A stretch of DNA of 64,000 nt, from positions 27,892 to 91,891 of IMG/VR virus record IMGVR_UViG_3300042518_001429. One strand, given 5' to 3'. The notes beneath the pieces are model-generated. The model saw nothing but the letters and a program-made list of their open reading frames with translations. It had not been told where the DNA came from and did no database searches. This document shows positions 1 to 9,259 of this stretch, piece by piece (position 1 is the stretch's first letter; each line of letters opens with the position of its first letter). A program made the translations under genes and the position numbers. This DNA is from a virus.

Positions 1-403
1 CGGCATTTTTTGTACCAGGTATCAAACCGCAGTCTGGGCATGGTTTTTCGGCTTCAGACTCTGAACTGCTCGCACTTGAACCGCTAGCCCCAGTACTGCC
101 TGATTTACTGGCTGAAGTTACATTTGCAGTACCAGTAGTTTTTCCTGCATTGATGCTAAAGGCTTCCCCTGTAGTAGGATTAATAAAACCATCTGCATTA
201 AGCCCGGGAGTAGATTGAATTTGATTAACAAGTGTAGCTTGTGTTGTTGCTGGCATTGCTGCGTTTTGAATATTGAACCCGGCCGCATTACTTGTTGTAT
301 TACCTAATGACAGACCCCCGGTAGGTGCAATAGCTATAGCAGCCGGTTCTCCGGTTGCAGTAGTCGCAATTAAAGTTTTTGTCCCTGTACTTAAACTGGC
401 CAT
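1..403 (-). CDS. Unknown low-complexity virion-type protein, C-terminus outside window
   Basis: The frame opens with ATG at 403, just downstream of the gp5 spike gene, and stays open to the left edge, so only the first 134 residues are visible. The N-terminal half is rich in Ala, Thr and Gly. A Ser/Ala/Glu-rich linker follows at about residues 95-117, and then a C-P-D-C pair that could be half of a metal-binding knuckle. No enzyme motif is seen. Its place directly after gp5 suggests a spike- or baseplate-associated protein; a PAAR-type tip protein sits here in some T4 relatives, but the visible sequence does not show a PAAR repeat. Function is unknown. Confidence 0.7.
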   Translation of the reverse strand, partial: MASLSTGTKTLIATTATGEPAAIAIAPTGGLSLGNTTSNAAGFNIQNAAMPATTQATLVNQIQSTPGLNADGFINPTTGEAFSINAGKTTGTANVTSASKSGSTGASGSSASSSESEAEKPCPDCGLIPGTKNA

Positions 404-413
404 ATATTATTTT

Positions 414-2768
414 TTATCTGTTACTTTTGTTAGCTTTTTGTTGAGTTTCGTTGCGTTGTTCATTACTAAAAGAGTTTATTTTGTTAGTAAGATTTTTTAA
501 AGAATTAGTAAGACCGGTTGTTATAGTGGGTTTAGTTGTCGTTGTGCTTGCTGAACTACTACCCCCCTCTTTAAGCATATTTTTATTAATATCCTTAACT
601 ATTTGAGCGTGTTCTTCTATAATTGCTAAAGCTTCTTGCGACATATTTCCTACAATTGTGATTCGGTCACCAATAGTGACTTGATTACTGTCCCCCTGGG
701 TCCAATCCTCTCTATTTAAACAACTATTATAAGCATTACCAGCAACCTGTTGCACGTGCTCGTTTGGTGAATAAAGCACCGACCCTTTTGAATGCCATTC
801 CATATGCCCGCCATTTGCGTGAAATAATCTTAAAGAGCGAGCATCTTCTTCATCTGTAATAGTATCAACAAACGAAATACCACCTGATTGATTAGGTCTG
901 AAAATTGCCTGATTACGAGGTGTTGTATCTCCTTCTTGAGGATAGTGTGCCCCTGGTGAAGAGGACTTAAAAGCGTTTTGCCACTCTCTAGAGCCATACG
1001 AAGCAGCGAAGTATACAGGAAACAATGGATCTCCTTCTCTGAAGAATACCCACAACATCGCACCTGGGTTTGGAACAGAGAACATTCCTTGAGGCATACC
1101 TGTTGTATCTGTTACAGATGGTTGTGTAGGTGTAGGGTTTCGGACCATGCCTGCCTGGCCTTCCAAACCATTAACATCAGCAACACTTGTTACTGGACCA
1201 ATTGGTCCCGCATATGGTATACCCATATAATCAGTATTACAAAGACCTGTCTGTTGAACAGCCGCTTGACCGTCTGGTGTAAGGCGGAACACTGTTGTTT
1301 GTTGACCGCTTTTACCAGCGTACGCATCAAAATTTAATCCTTCTGTTTTATATGAGTGCCAGTTGCCGTCGACAAATATTTGAGCATGCCCGTATTTCCC
1401 AGCACCGGCCTGGTGTATAGCTATATCTCCCTGTTGTGGTTGATAGCCTGTACCTTGTATTATACCTAAATTACCATACAAAACTTTACCTTTCCCGGGA
1501 CCCGAAGTTGCCAGAGATGTTAATTTGTTATTAACACCACCTACATCTTTTGCAAAACTAATACCAGTAGATCCCTGCCAAGCAGTATTACCGGTTATAT
1601 AAGCGGCTGAATTAATAGTTCCGTTCAAACATGCTGTCACCCCACTTGATGTTCTTAATATACCATCACTACCAATATTATATTGACTACTAGCGACTGA
1701 ATTACTCCAATTAAAAGGTTTTCCGCCACCACCAGAGCTCGGGCCAGTTCCTGGTAGTGTACTCTGGCTTGTAGTTTGGGCAACATTATTTAGAATTGCC
1801 TGTTGACTGGGCTCAAGTTGTATATAGGGTGGAGGTTCTGGCGACAAAAATGGTGAAGGTTGAGCTGGGTTTGAGCTCCCCGGGTAACCGCCAGCAGACG
1901 GGTCTGTTATATCTATAGAACTTGCAGGTGGTGTCCACCCCCTCCGTAAAGGTCCCCAATAGCGCGCGGCTCCTGTGTTTGCACTATTACCTATTGCCCC
2001 ATCTTGTCTTACAAGTTGTTGTGTGATAACAATTGCTGCCGTAGTATTAACAACAGGATCAATTAGTTGTTGCTGGGAGAAGGCAGGTTGCCCATTAATT
2101 GTGGTTCCAGGCTGAATACCAGCTGCCTGCATCGCGCCTTTATAATTGTTATAATCTAAAGGAGATAGTTGAAATAGTCCATTTGAGTTTCCAGTAAATT
2201 TACCTATATCTCCGACAGTATTTGTATTAAAGCTTGACTCTTTACCCGCTAGATGATACAGGTAATTAGCCCAAGACTGTGGTGTACCATCAATTCCATA
2301 TTTAGCTCCGTCAGTGGGCACAAACCCGTTTAACCCGGAATTTGCAATTTGACTTTCCAAAAAGCCAAGAAATTCCCCTTTGCTAACAGAACCATCAGAA
2401 TTTAAACTAATAGATCCACCACCTACAGCTACCGGGTTAACACCTACCGCCGCTTGATTTTCTGTATTGTATGATTGATTAAAATTACCAGATTGTGGAT
2501 TGTAATGACCTGCTACAGAGTTGCCAAATACTGGGGAAGCAGCTTCAGCCCAAGGTAGCATCTTTTTTAATTGATCAATATCTTTTTGTGGTAATGCTTG
2601 TTCAAGATTGTTACCTACAATTTCAATTTTGCGATCAACACCAGCTTGATTCCAGCGTTCATACAACGCAGGCATAATATGAGGAATAAAGATTTGTACC
2701 CGACCTCGAAATTCTGGATCGGTATTGCTTATACAAAGCCCTAAATAGTTTCCGTAAAATTTGTCCAT
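414..2768 (-). CDS. 5: Baseplate hub spike gp5-like protein with two lytic domains
   Basis: This 784-residue protein is the cell-puncturing spike of the baseplate. Residues 1-35 look like the first strands of the gp5 OB fold (NTDPEFRGRVQIFIPHI), with LPWAE at 71-75; the fold resumes at about 565-590 with PNPGAMLWVFFREGDP. Between them lie two probable peptidoglycan-degrading regions. One, around 130-280, is transglycosylase-like with KESSFN (E177 as candidate catalyst) and GLFQL. The other, around 350-500, is CHAP/NlpC-like, with C380 and YGHAQIFVDG (H461). A Pro-rich linker separates them. The region after 600 should form the trimeric stalk, and the C-terminus is Ser/Thr/Asn-rich. T4 gp5 has a single lysozyme domain of a different type placed after the OB fold. 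Identification as gp5 is firm; the exact enzyme families are inferred from motifs. Confidence 0.85.
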   Translation of the reverse strand: MDKFYGNYLGLCISNTDPEFRGRVQIFIPHIMPALYERWNQAGVDRKIEIVGNNLEQALPQKDIDQLKKMLPWAEAASPVFGNSVAGHYNPQSGNFNQSYNTENQAAVGVNPVAVGGGSISLNSDGSVSKGEFLGFLESQIANSGLNGFVPTDGAKYGIDGTPQSWANYLYHLAGKESSFNTNTVGDIGKFTGNSNGLFQLSPLDYNNYKGAMQAAGIQPGTTINGQPAFSQQQLIDPVVNTTAAIVITQQLVRQDGAIGNSANTGAARYWGPLRRGWTPPASSIDITDPSAGGYPGSSNPAQPSPFLSPEPPPYIQLEPSQQAILNNVAQTTSQSTLPGTGPSSGGGGKPFNWSNSVASSQYNIGSDGILRTSSGVTACLNGTINSAAYITGNTAWQGSTGISFAKDVGGVNNKLTSLATSGPGKGKVLYGNLGIIQGTGYQPQQGDIAIHQAGAGKYGHAQIFVDGNWHSYKTEGLNFDAYAGKSGQQTTVFRLTPDGQAAVQQTGLCNTDYMGIPYAGPIGPVTSVADVNGLEGQAGMVRNPTPTQPSVTDTTGMPQGMFSVPNPGAMLWVFFREGDPLFPVYFAASYGSREWQNAFKSSSPGAHYPQEGDTTPRNQAIFRPNQSGGISFVDTITDEEDARSLRLFHANGGHMEWHSKGSVLYSPNEHVQQVAGNAYNSCLNREDWTQGDSNQVTIGDRITIVGNMSQEALAIIEEHAQIVKDINKNMLKEGGSSSASTTTTKPTITTGLTNSLKNLTNKINSFSNEQRNETQQKANKSNR

Positions 2769-2789
2769 TTTATTAATTTATTATAAAGT

Positions 2790-4073
2790 TTAAGATACAG
2801 CTATTTGAGTCGGATTATTATAGTTCGGATTAGGTTGATTGGCTTGGGTTTGAACAATGTTGCCCCCTGTGTTACCTTTATTGTATGTAGGACCTGCAGG
2901 TGTGCTAAATGGCACTGTTGCATTATCGTATGATTGAGCTCCAGAGGTCGGTATACCTGTAAACAGAGGAGCCAAAATAGAAAATTGAGTTGCAAAACCA
3001 TTTAAAATACTAGCCATTACCCCGCCCTGCAAACCTTGCAATACACTTTGCAAACCAAAGCCCATATTACCATTAAGACCGAATCCAGTTACAGAGGATA
3101 TTTGCCCAAGAAAATTATTAAGGCCAGGTACCTGTCCTAGCAAATTATTAAATAGTTGTTGAGGGTTTTGCAAAATGTATACACCTTGGTTGAAGCTTGG
3201 CGGGAATAAAGAAAAGGCAGCATCTAGTGGGTTTTGTAATGCACCATTTATAGTGTTAGTAAAGGATATTAAATTATTTGTAAATGCTGTTATTTGATTA
3301 AATCCACTAAAGATAGTAGCAATACCCCCAATTTGATTTGCAAAAATTGAAAGCTGGTTTAGAAAATCAGTTAAACCAGGGAATAACTGATCAATCATAT
3401 TAACCAAAAATTGTTGTATCATATCGAATATAGCGTTTATAGCATCGCTAATAGCAGACATAATCTCCATCAACCCTGCATAGATATCAGAAATTAACTG
3501 AATAGGTATGGCTAATATCTGATCTACTAAACCGATAAATGACTGTATACTACCTAATATATTACCAGGTATTTCTAACATTTTACCTAAATTAAAATTT
3601 TTATAGCTACCAACAAATTTAGATCGAAGTGTAGGGCTAATTGCATCTAGTACTGGTCCAATAGCGTTTGGTAAATCAGTTAATGCACCTAAAGGATCCT
3701 TCATTACATTTGTTAATGAATAAAGGGTAGCCCCCATAAAACCTGAAACTGGTTTTAATGTTTCTGAAATCGCTTGATTTGCCTGACTAAGACCGCTTCC
3801 AATTCCTTGAGTAACACTATTAATACCTGAAGTTACTAACCCTGCACCTGTAGCTACATAAAGGTTCGCATATTGATATTTTAATGTTTTATAAACATTA
3901 TTATCAATTTTACCTTGCAGATTAACACCATTAACTACATCACCAAAATTAACAACACTTTGCTTAGCCGCAGTAATTGTAGATCTTATAGGGCCATCCG
4001 GGCTTAAGATTTTAAAAGCTGCAGTTGTAGTATGTTGTAATTTGTCATCTGCATATGACCAAACTTGTCCCAT
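2790..4073 (-). CDS. Unknown hydrophobic, helix-rich virion protein
   Basis: A 427-residue protein that I do not recognise. Residues about 90-330 consist of long amphipathic or hydrophobic helical stretches rich in Ile, Leu, Gly, Asn and Gln, for example DQILAIPIQLISDIYAGLM near residue 185. The C-terminal 60 residues are Pro/Asn/Gln-rich and probably disordered. No signal peptide and no cysteine or catalytic motif is seen. It lies 21 bases upstream of gp5 in the same transcription direction, so a baseplate or tail-tip role is likely. A protein that contacts or inserts into the host membrane would fit the composition, but that is speculation. Confidence 0.7.
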   Translation of the reverse strand: MGQVWSYADDKLQHTTTAAFKILSPDGPIRSTITAAKQSVVNFGDVVNGVNLQGKIDNNVYKTLKYQYANLYVATGAGLVTSGINSVTQGIGSGLSQANQAISETLKPVSGFMGATLYSLTNVMKDPLGALTDLPNAIGPVLDAISPTLRSKFVGSYKNFNLGKMLEIPGNILGSIQSFIGLVDQILAIPIQLISDIYAGLMEIMSAISDAINAIFDMIQQFLVNMIDQLFPGLTDFLNQLSIFANQIGGIATIFSGFNQITAFTNNLISFTNTINGALQNPLDAAFSLFPPSFNQGVYILQNPQQLFNNLLGQVPGLNNFLGQISSVTGFGLNGNMGFGLQSVLQGLQGGVMASILNGFATQFSILAPLFTGIPTSGAQSYDNATVPFSTPAGPTYNKGNTGGNIVQTQANQPNPNYNNPTQIAVS

Positions 4074-4110
4074 TATATATTATTTAACCAGAGAATCTAG
4101 TTAAACAACA

Positions 4111-4302
4111 TTACTTTACCAATCCCTTAACCCAATCAACAGCTTTCTGCCAGTAAGATTTAACTACAGGAACTGTAGCTGCTGGTACTTCAGCGGTAGC
4201 TTGAATAGCTTCTACTGTTTCCTTTTTAACTCTCTTAACTGTTTTTTTAAGAGTTGTTGAAGGTTTTTTAGTATATTTACGTTTTGTGGTATACTGTGCC
4301 AT
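4111..4302 (-). CDS. Small basic protein of unknown function
   Basis: A 63-residue protein with a Lys/Thr-rich, strongly positive N-terminal half (TTKRKYTKKPSTTLKKTVKR), an Ala/Val/Pro-rich middle and an amphipathic C-terminal helix ending in SYWQKAVDWVKGLVK. It sits between two virion genes in the same direction and its ATG is preceded by a GAATAAATAA element at 4311-4320. The charge pattern could suit DNA or membrane binding. No family is recognised. Confidence 0.6.
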   Translation of the reverse strand: MAQYTTKRKYTKKPSTTLKKTVKRVKKETVEAIQATAEVPAATVPVVKSYWQKAVDWVKGLVK

Positions 4303-4324
4303 AACTATTATTATTTATTCTATT

Positions 4325-6295
4325 TTATCTGCTAATCTCTTCCCAGTCCATTGAAGCGTGAATATCTGCGCCGTTTGAATCAGCAACAGCAACAACAGAA
4401 AGTTCATATGGAGTTCCAGGGGTTCCGTTTAATGCATCTCTTTCCAATTGAAATTTAAATAATGCCTCTTTAAGAATATCTACTGATGTTGAACCCTGAT
4501 TAGAGCCATACATATAACCGGAAGCTAATATTCTTCCCCCTGTATAAGTTCCTCCACCAATCTTATATTCAACAGCACTATCAACACCAGCATCAATCCA
4601 AGTTCCTCCATTAGATGTACCGCTTGCTCGCACCTGCCAGTTATAAGTTGCATTATTCGTAGTACCTAAAAGTGAAATTGCAGTTAAGATTACAATTGCA
4701 TCTAACCTGTTTGGTGTTGCTTTAAGACGAATTGACAGAACTGTATAAACCGTTCCTGCAGTTGTTAAATCAACAGGTGTTTGAACTGGTGTTCCCACTG
4801 CTTGTTGCAAACCTCTCAATTCATAACCACCTTCTGATATTACAGTGGAACATACTTGTTTTAATGTTTTGGAAACACCTGTTGCTGCCTTATTAGTAAT
4901 CTCATATCTCAGAGGCAAAGATGCTGTAGTAATATAAGTTGAAGCAATTCTGTTAGCATGGTGAAATGAATGACAAACAATAAATTTACCATCGATAACA
5001 AACCCAGTTCTTACCGTTCCTAAACCAAGCCATTCGATATCTGTCCACAATATTTGTGCCTTAGTAATATCTAAAGTAAAACCAGAAGGCCCGGTTCCAT
5101 CTAATTTGTCACCATTCCAAGCTGATACAGGTACTATAGTTTCTGAAGAAGGAGAACCATTTACTAATGTTCTTTCAACAAAACTCATTACACCATCATC
5201 TAGTTGAAAATAGATACCATTATCTTGTCCAAAATAACCTACTCTCTGTCTTAAATTTGTAGCAGAAGAAGCCATGACAAATGTATTCATTACTAATAAT
5301 GACTTACCGGGTTGATAAGAAAATACTTTTGTTGTTTCTCTAATAACAGAAGAACCAGATAACCCAGTTACATTTAGTTCCATCAACCCTTGATTTTGAT
5401 TAAAGACATATGAAGCACTAACTGCAGTTAATGATGACCAGAGATTATTGTCTCTATATCTATGACTTGAATCAAATAAAGTCATAGGGGAAGATGTTCT
5501 CAATCTTCCAAAGGCATCAAGCTGAGTTGCTTCCGGTGTTGTGGTAACTTCTGTAATTGGATTTAAGACAGTAATTGAACCAGAGATTGGTAAGGTTTGA
5601 GTTGTACTAATTGCTACAGTATTTGTTATTGTAGCATTAACAGAAGTTACAGGATTTGTTACCGTTAAAGAACCTGAAACTCCAATTGTGTTTGTAACAA
5701 CAGCATTAACAGAAGTTACGGGGTTAGTAACTGTAACACTTCCTGATATTGGCAAGGTCTGAGCTGTACTGATAGATACGGTATTTGTTATATTAGCATT
5801 AACAGCTGTAACAGGATTTGCAACTGTAACATTTCCTGATATTGGTAAAGTTTGAGTTGTACTAATTGCCACTGTATTTGATATAACAGCTGTTAAAGGC
5901 GTTACATTAGCCACTCTAACATCTAAAGCTGATAGTGTAGGATCAACATTGGCAAAATTACCTTGTTTATCTCCAATTGTTATATCATCGATAGTAGATT
6001 CTAAGTCTTGTGTAAGAACTTGAAGGCCGTTTCCATAACCAGGTATAGCTACAACATCTACGGTTACCCCTGAGCTTTCATCTGAAATGTGTACTGAACC
6101 AATATTTACCTCTGAGGATGAAAGAGTTACTTGAAGATCAGAGAAGTTAGTTATATAATTGGCCTGAGCATATAGAGGTCTCCCTAGAGCTTCACCTTCA
6201 ATAGGTATCCAGGAATAGGTTTCAGCTATTCCAACGTTATAAGCTCTTGGTGTATCTTTAGTAGCAGATAATATAGGGGTTAATACAGTTCCCAT
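4325..6295 (-). CDS. Repeat-containing structural or fibre protein
   Basis: A 656-residue protein with a beta-rich N-terminus and a tandem repeat block at about residues 140-260. Three full units of about 31 residues and one shortened unit of 23 share ITNTVxISTTQTLPISGSVTV followed by NPVTSVNA, a pattern expected for an elongated beta-helical or fibrous shaft. Residues about 270-650 look globular and beta-rich (CHSFHHANR near 450) and may be a receptor-binding or capping domain. It lies in the late minus-strand set between a fibre and small proteins of the spike region. Assignment as a fibre or neck decoration is inference. Confidence 0.65.
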   Translation of the reverse strand: MGTVLTPILSATKDTPRAYNVGIAETYSWIPIEGEALGRPLYAQANYITNFSDLQVTLSSSEVNIGSVHISDESSGVTVDVVAIPGYGNGLQVLTQDLESTIDDITIGDKQGNFANVDPTLSALDVRVANVTPLTAVISNTVAISTTQTLPISGNVTVANPVTAVNANITNTVSISTAQTLPISGSVTVTNPVTSVNAVVTNTIGVSGSLTVTNPVTSVNATITNTVAISTTQTLPISGSITVLNPITEVTTTPEATQLDAFGRLRTSSPMTLFDSSHRYRDNNLWSSLTAVSASYVFNQNQGLMELNVTGLSGSSVIRETTKVFSYQPGKSLLVMNTFVMASSATNLRQRVGYFGQDNGIYFQLDDGVMSFVERTLVNGSPSSETIVPVSAWNGDKLDGTGPSGFTLDITKAQILWTDIEWLGLGTVRTGFVIDGKFIVCHSFHHANRIASTYITTASLPLRYEITNKAATGVSKTLKQVCSTVISEGGYELRGLQQAVGTPVQTPVDLTTAGTVYTVLSIRLKATPNRLDAIVILTAISLLGTTNNATYNWQVRASGTSNGGTWIDAGVDSAVEYKIGGGTYTGGRILASGYMYGSNQGSTSVDILKEALFKFQLERDALNGTPGTPYELSVVAVADSNGADIHASMDWEEISR

Positions 6296-6323
6296 CTATA
6301 ATACTTATAAAGCTCTTTAAAGA

Positions 6324-8279
6324 TTAACCTACTTTCCAAATTTCTAGTTGGAATAATATTGCTCTTGTTTCTGATGGGAAAGCAGCGGTAACGGGTTCCC
6401 GTAAACTACCTGTTACACCACCTTGATTGCCGCGTATTCTTATACGGTAAGAACTTGCTATTGGGACATTTATTCTACCAGTAAGAACATGGTCATAAGT
6501 CATAACAGAAGACGCACTCCACGGTTTTGTCATGTATGGTGTACTCATAAGTACAGGGGCACTTGTTCCCGCTTGTTCAAAAATGTAATCAACAGCACTT
6601 TCAACACCTGAAGACCATGTTATTAAAAGAGGTGCTCTAAGAGAAATTTCATAAACACCTGCACTCGGGAATGAAACAAGACCACTTGGGTCACATGTTA
6701 TACCTATAGTATCGTAACGTAAACTGTTTGTCGGGTCTTGAGGTTGACCTGGTTGAAATCTTAAAAATCTTTCTACCATAGAGCCAAAAGCGGGTCTGGA
6801 TGTGTTAGTGGGTGCAGGTAAGATAATTTGAGCTGGTTGATTTTCAGCTGCTGAAGCTCCGGTTATAAGTTTTAACGTACTGACATTGGTATATGTACCA
6901 GCCATTTCATAAAATCTAGCATATGGTATATTAGATAAATAATTTCTCATAAGTTCTGCAGTTATTTTTTTAAGAGAAGTTCCTGATGTATCATAAATTA
7001 GAAACTCATCATTATTACTTAAGGATGTTTTGGAATTTTGATCAGTAATAACACTAGATTGAAGAGTACTTGTTATTGAAACATTTGCAGTACCGTCAAA
7101 GCTAACAGATCCAACAACAGCTCCTGCTAAGGCTATATTTCGTGCTATTTCTAATCTATCTGCTCTATCAGCATTACCTGTAAGATTACCTGTAACATTT
7201 CCGGTTACGTCTCCGGTTACGTTACCTGTAACATTACCTGTAACATTACCTGTAACATTACCTTTTACATTTCCAACAAATCCGAAAGCTGCAGCAGAAG
7301 CTGTAACTACTCCAGCAGAAAAATCACCGTAAGTGTCTCTTAATACTAAAGTACTTCCAAGAAGACTTGATGTACCTGTTGTTGCTTCATTAGGAACATT
7401 TGCAAACTGTAATGAACCGCTCGCGCGCACTAAAACTTTATTATCAGTTGATGCCACTATATCTGTCGGTGTACCGGTAGTGTTGGTTGCATTACCTTTT
7501 ATTGAATAAGCTGGAGATGTTGCTAATTTTGCATTTGTAACATTGCCGTTTGCAATCTTAGTAACAGTAATTGCGTCAGCGGCAATTTTATCTTCTGTAA
7601 CAGCAAGAGCAGAAAGTTTTGCTGTGTTAACAGCTTCATTACCTATTTTTGCATTAGTTACTACACCAGTGCCTAATTTAGTTTCAGTAACAGATCCGTC
7701 ATAAATTTTAGCTTCTATAACAGCATTATTAGCAAGTTCTGTCTGATCCACTACCCCAGGATTAATATTCCAAGTAAGAGTGTTGTTCGATACGGTGATA
7801 TCTCCGTAATTTCTATCTACCAACGAACCTGATAATGCCCCGGTATCTGGTTGATTTGTCCAGAATGCTCCATCCCATTTTAAAACATGACCGTTAACAA
7901 TTGTTGAGGTTAGTTTGACACCAGCAAGAGAGGATAGAGCTATGTTTGTTGAAGTTAAAAGTTGTTTACCGAATGTTGTAATGTCCTGACCAAATTTTAT
8001 AGTACCTAAAGAATTATTAATAACATCTGCTGATAAAATATAACTATTAGGGTTAAAACTCAAATCAATTGTTGAAGAATCTTTTGCTGAAAGAGATTTA
8101 ACAAAAGCAGAAAGAGCAACTATACGGCCATTAAGAATGCTTGATAAGCCTGTTAGTGTTGTGTAAAGACTACAAAGGTCTTGGGATAAAAGACTAAAAT
8201 TATTATTAATAACAATACGTGTATCCCCGATACAGTCAGTACCCTGAATAGAAGTTAAAGGTGTAGAACAAGCAGCCAT
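6324..8279 (-). CDS. Tail fibre-like protein with C-x-G-D N-terminal motif
   Basis: This 651-residue protein begins with a region containing TDCIGDTRIVINNNFSLL, which recurs in three other proteins of the window and may dock fibres to the particle. Residues about 180-260 hold alternating segments such as ELANNAVIEAKIYDGSVTET, typical of phage fibre shafts. Eight G-N-V-T type units follow at about 335-370, then an SFDGTANVSI segment near 400, also common in fibres. The final 150 residues appear beta-rich (SFPSAGVYEISLRAPLLITW) and resemble a C1q-like jelly-roll tip. Role: probable receptor-binding fibre; the receptor is unknown. Confidence 0.75.
   Translation of the reverse strand: MAACSTPLTSIQGTDCIGDTRIVINNNFSLLSQDLCSLYTTLTGLSSILNGRIVALSAFVKSLSAKDSSTIDLSFNPNSYILSADVINNSLGTIKFGQDITTFGKQLLTSTNIALSSLAGVKLTSTIVNGHVLKWDGAFWTNQPDTGALSGSLVDRNYGDITVSNNTLTWNINPGVVDQTELANNAVIEAKIYDGSVTETKLGTGVVTNAKIGNEAVNTAKLSALAVTEDKIAADAITVTKIANGNVTNAKLATSPAYSIKGNATNTTGTPTDIVASTDNKVLVRASGSLQFANVPNEATTGTSSLLGSTLVLRDTYGDFSAGVVTASAAAFGFVGNVKGNVTGNVTGNVTGNVTGDVTGNVTGNLTGNADRADRLEIARNIALAGAVVGSVSFDGTANVSITSTLQSSVITDQNSKTSLSNNDEFLIYDTSGTSLKKITAELMRNYLSNIPYARFYEMAGTYTNVSTLKLITGASAAENQPAQIILPAPTNTSRPAFGSMVERFLRFQPGQPQDPTNSLRYDTIGITCDPSGLVSFPSAGVYEISLRAPLLITWSSGVESAVDYIFEQAGTSAPVLMSTPYMTKPWSASSVMTYDHVLTGRINVPIASSYRIRIRGNQGGVTGSLREPVTAAFPSETRAILFQLEIWKVG
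7175..7275 (-). repeat. 12-bp tandem repeat encoding G-N-V-T units
   Basis: About eight 12-base units with the plus-strand form CCTGTAACATTA or close variants lie within the fibre gene. They encode repeated Gly-Asn-Val-Thr. Three central units are identical, while the outer ones differ at third positions, consistent with slippage expansion followed by drift. Confidence 0.85.
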
Positions 8280-8349
8280 TATAAAATATTTATGCTATAG
8301 AAACCTTAAAACAAGTTGATTGCAGAATAGTTTCTAGTATTATTTAATC
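8280..8349. promoter_or_regulatory. Divergent intergenic region with late-promoter-like elements
   Basis: This 70-base region separates a leftward fibre gene from a rightward small gene. The minus strand carries AGCATAAATATT (plus positions 8285-8296) only five bases before the fibre ATG, and the same 12-base word occurs at 12651-12662 before another gene. The plus-strand gene is preceded by TATTATTTAATC, which reads GATTAAATAATA on the other strand. The resemblance to T4-type late promoter TATAAATA is seen in the sequence; promoter activity is inferred. Confidence 0.5.
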
Positions 8350-8886
8350 ATGAATATATTTGTAACTAATGAAGATCCGGTTCTTGCAGCACAAGAACTC
8401 TGCGATAAACATGTAAGATCTAAAATGCAAATTGAGTCTGCTATTATGCTGCAGAACTGTTTTACCAACGAGCAGTTACAAGATCCAAAATGTCCTAGAA
8501 CAAAGACAGGCAAGGCTCGTAAAGCAGGTAAGGGGTACGCTAAGCATCAATGCACACTTTGGACTATGGAGTCAAGAGCTAATTTTATGTGGCTTGTTGA
8601 ACACGCTTTAGAGATGTTCGACGAGAGGGATTATCGTTGGCCAGAATCTAATCCTCATTTTACTAAAGAGTTTATCGAATGGTGTAAACAAAACAAAGAC
8701 AAGACTATTCATACAAATAATGAACCGACGCCTTTTACTATTGCGATTGCAAAAGACACCGAATGTCGGAAGATAAAAGATTTTGACAAGCTTTCTGTAA
8801 TTGAACAATACCGGCAGTATATTATAAAAGATAAACCTTTTGTATCTTGGACTAAACGTGCCCAGCCCTTCTGGTATACAACTTAA
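8350..8886 (+). CDS. Conserved phage hypothetical protein (MNIFxxxEDPVxAA type)
   Basis: A 178-residue cytoplasmic-type protein. The N-terminal pattern MNIFVTNEDPVLAAQELCDKH is, from memory, shared by many T4-like phage hypothetical proteins; some relatives are labelled as pyrimidine-dimer glycosylase-like without good support. Cys18 and His20, and the later KHQCTLW and ESRANFMWLVEH segments, look conserved and polar enough for an active site, but I cannot assign a reaction. It is the first of two plus-strand genes and is followed after 10 bases by the second. Confidence 0.7.
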   Translation: MNIFVTNEDPVLAAQELCDKHVRSKMQIESAIMLQNCFTNEQLQDPKCPRTKTGKARKAGKGYAKHQCTLWTMESRANFMWLVEHALEMFDERDYRWPESNPHFTKEFIEWCKQNKDKTIHTNNEPTPFTIAIAKDTECRKIKDFDKLSVIEQYRQYIIKDKPFVSWTKRAQPFWYTT

Positions 8887-8896
8887 GCATTTGTTA

Positions 8897-9190
8897 ATGG
8901 CAAAATATTCTTCAATGTATATTCCCCTGTCTATGCCTCCTACTACAGAGGATAAGTTTGCTATCTATCTCACTATAGAAGGAGATGTAGAAATGTTTCT
9001 CTATGATGGTAAACAGGTTTTTACTCCAGACTTCCCTGATATACCTATTGAGAGAATTGACTTAAAGGACGGCAGAACTATAAGACAAGAAACATTAGCT
9101 CGTATCTGCCGTTACCTCATGTCTCAGCAAACTGTTGAGTATAATAAAGAGTTTAAGTTCTGGGAAGCTTTACCTAACGATCCTTTTTAA
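8897..9190 (+). CDS. Small hypothetical protein
   Basis: A 97-residue soluble protein beginning MAKYSSMYIPLSMPPTTEDK, with an acidic middle and a C-terminal WEALPNDPF. ATG at 8897 is preferred over the upstream TTG at 8840, because the TTG would overlap the preceding gene by 47 bases whereas the ATG starts 10 bases after its stop. No signal peptide, membrane segment or known motif is seen. It probably forms a two-gene operon with its neighbour and ends at a strong hairpin shared with the convergent capsid gene. Confidence 0.65.
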   Translation: MAKYSSMYIPLSMPPTTEDKFAIYLTIEGDVEMFLYDGKQVFTPDFPDIPIERIDLKDGRTIRQETLARICRYLMSQQTVEYNKEFKFWEALPNDPF

Positions 9191-9227
9191 AAAAAGAAAC
9201 TCCCGACCTTTCGATCGGGAGTTCTTT
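9191..9227. terminator. Rho-independent terminator between convergent genes
   Basis: A nine-pair stem, AACTCCCGA at 9198-9206 with TCGGGAGTT at 9215-9223, has an eight-base loop. Read on the minus strand the hairpin is followed by a strong T-run (TTCTTTTTTT), so it should end the capsid gene transcript. On the plus strand the trailing sequence is only moderately T-rich (CTTTGAATTT), so termination of the plus-strand pair would be weaker. Confidence 0.85.
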
Positions 9228-9259
9228 GAATTTGTTGAGATTTTCCACCAATACCTGTA

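Noticed and set aside
978-1337. 119-residue plus-strand ORF in the spike gene
   Set aside because: Antisense to the well supported gp5 frame; composition is odd and no start context is seen.
8840-9190. 116-residue version of the small plus-strand protein from a TTG
   Set aside because: It overlaps the preceding gene by 47 bases; the ATG at 8897 fits a normal operon spacing.
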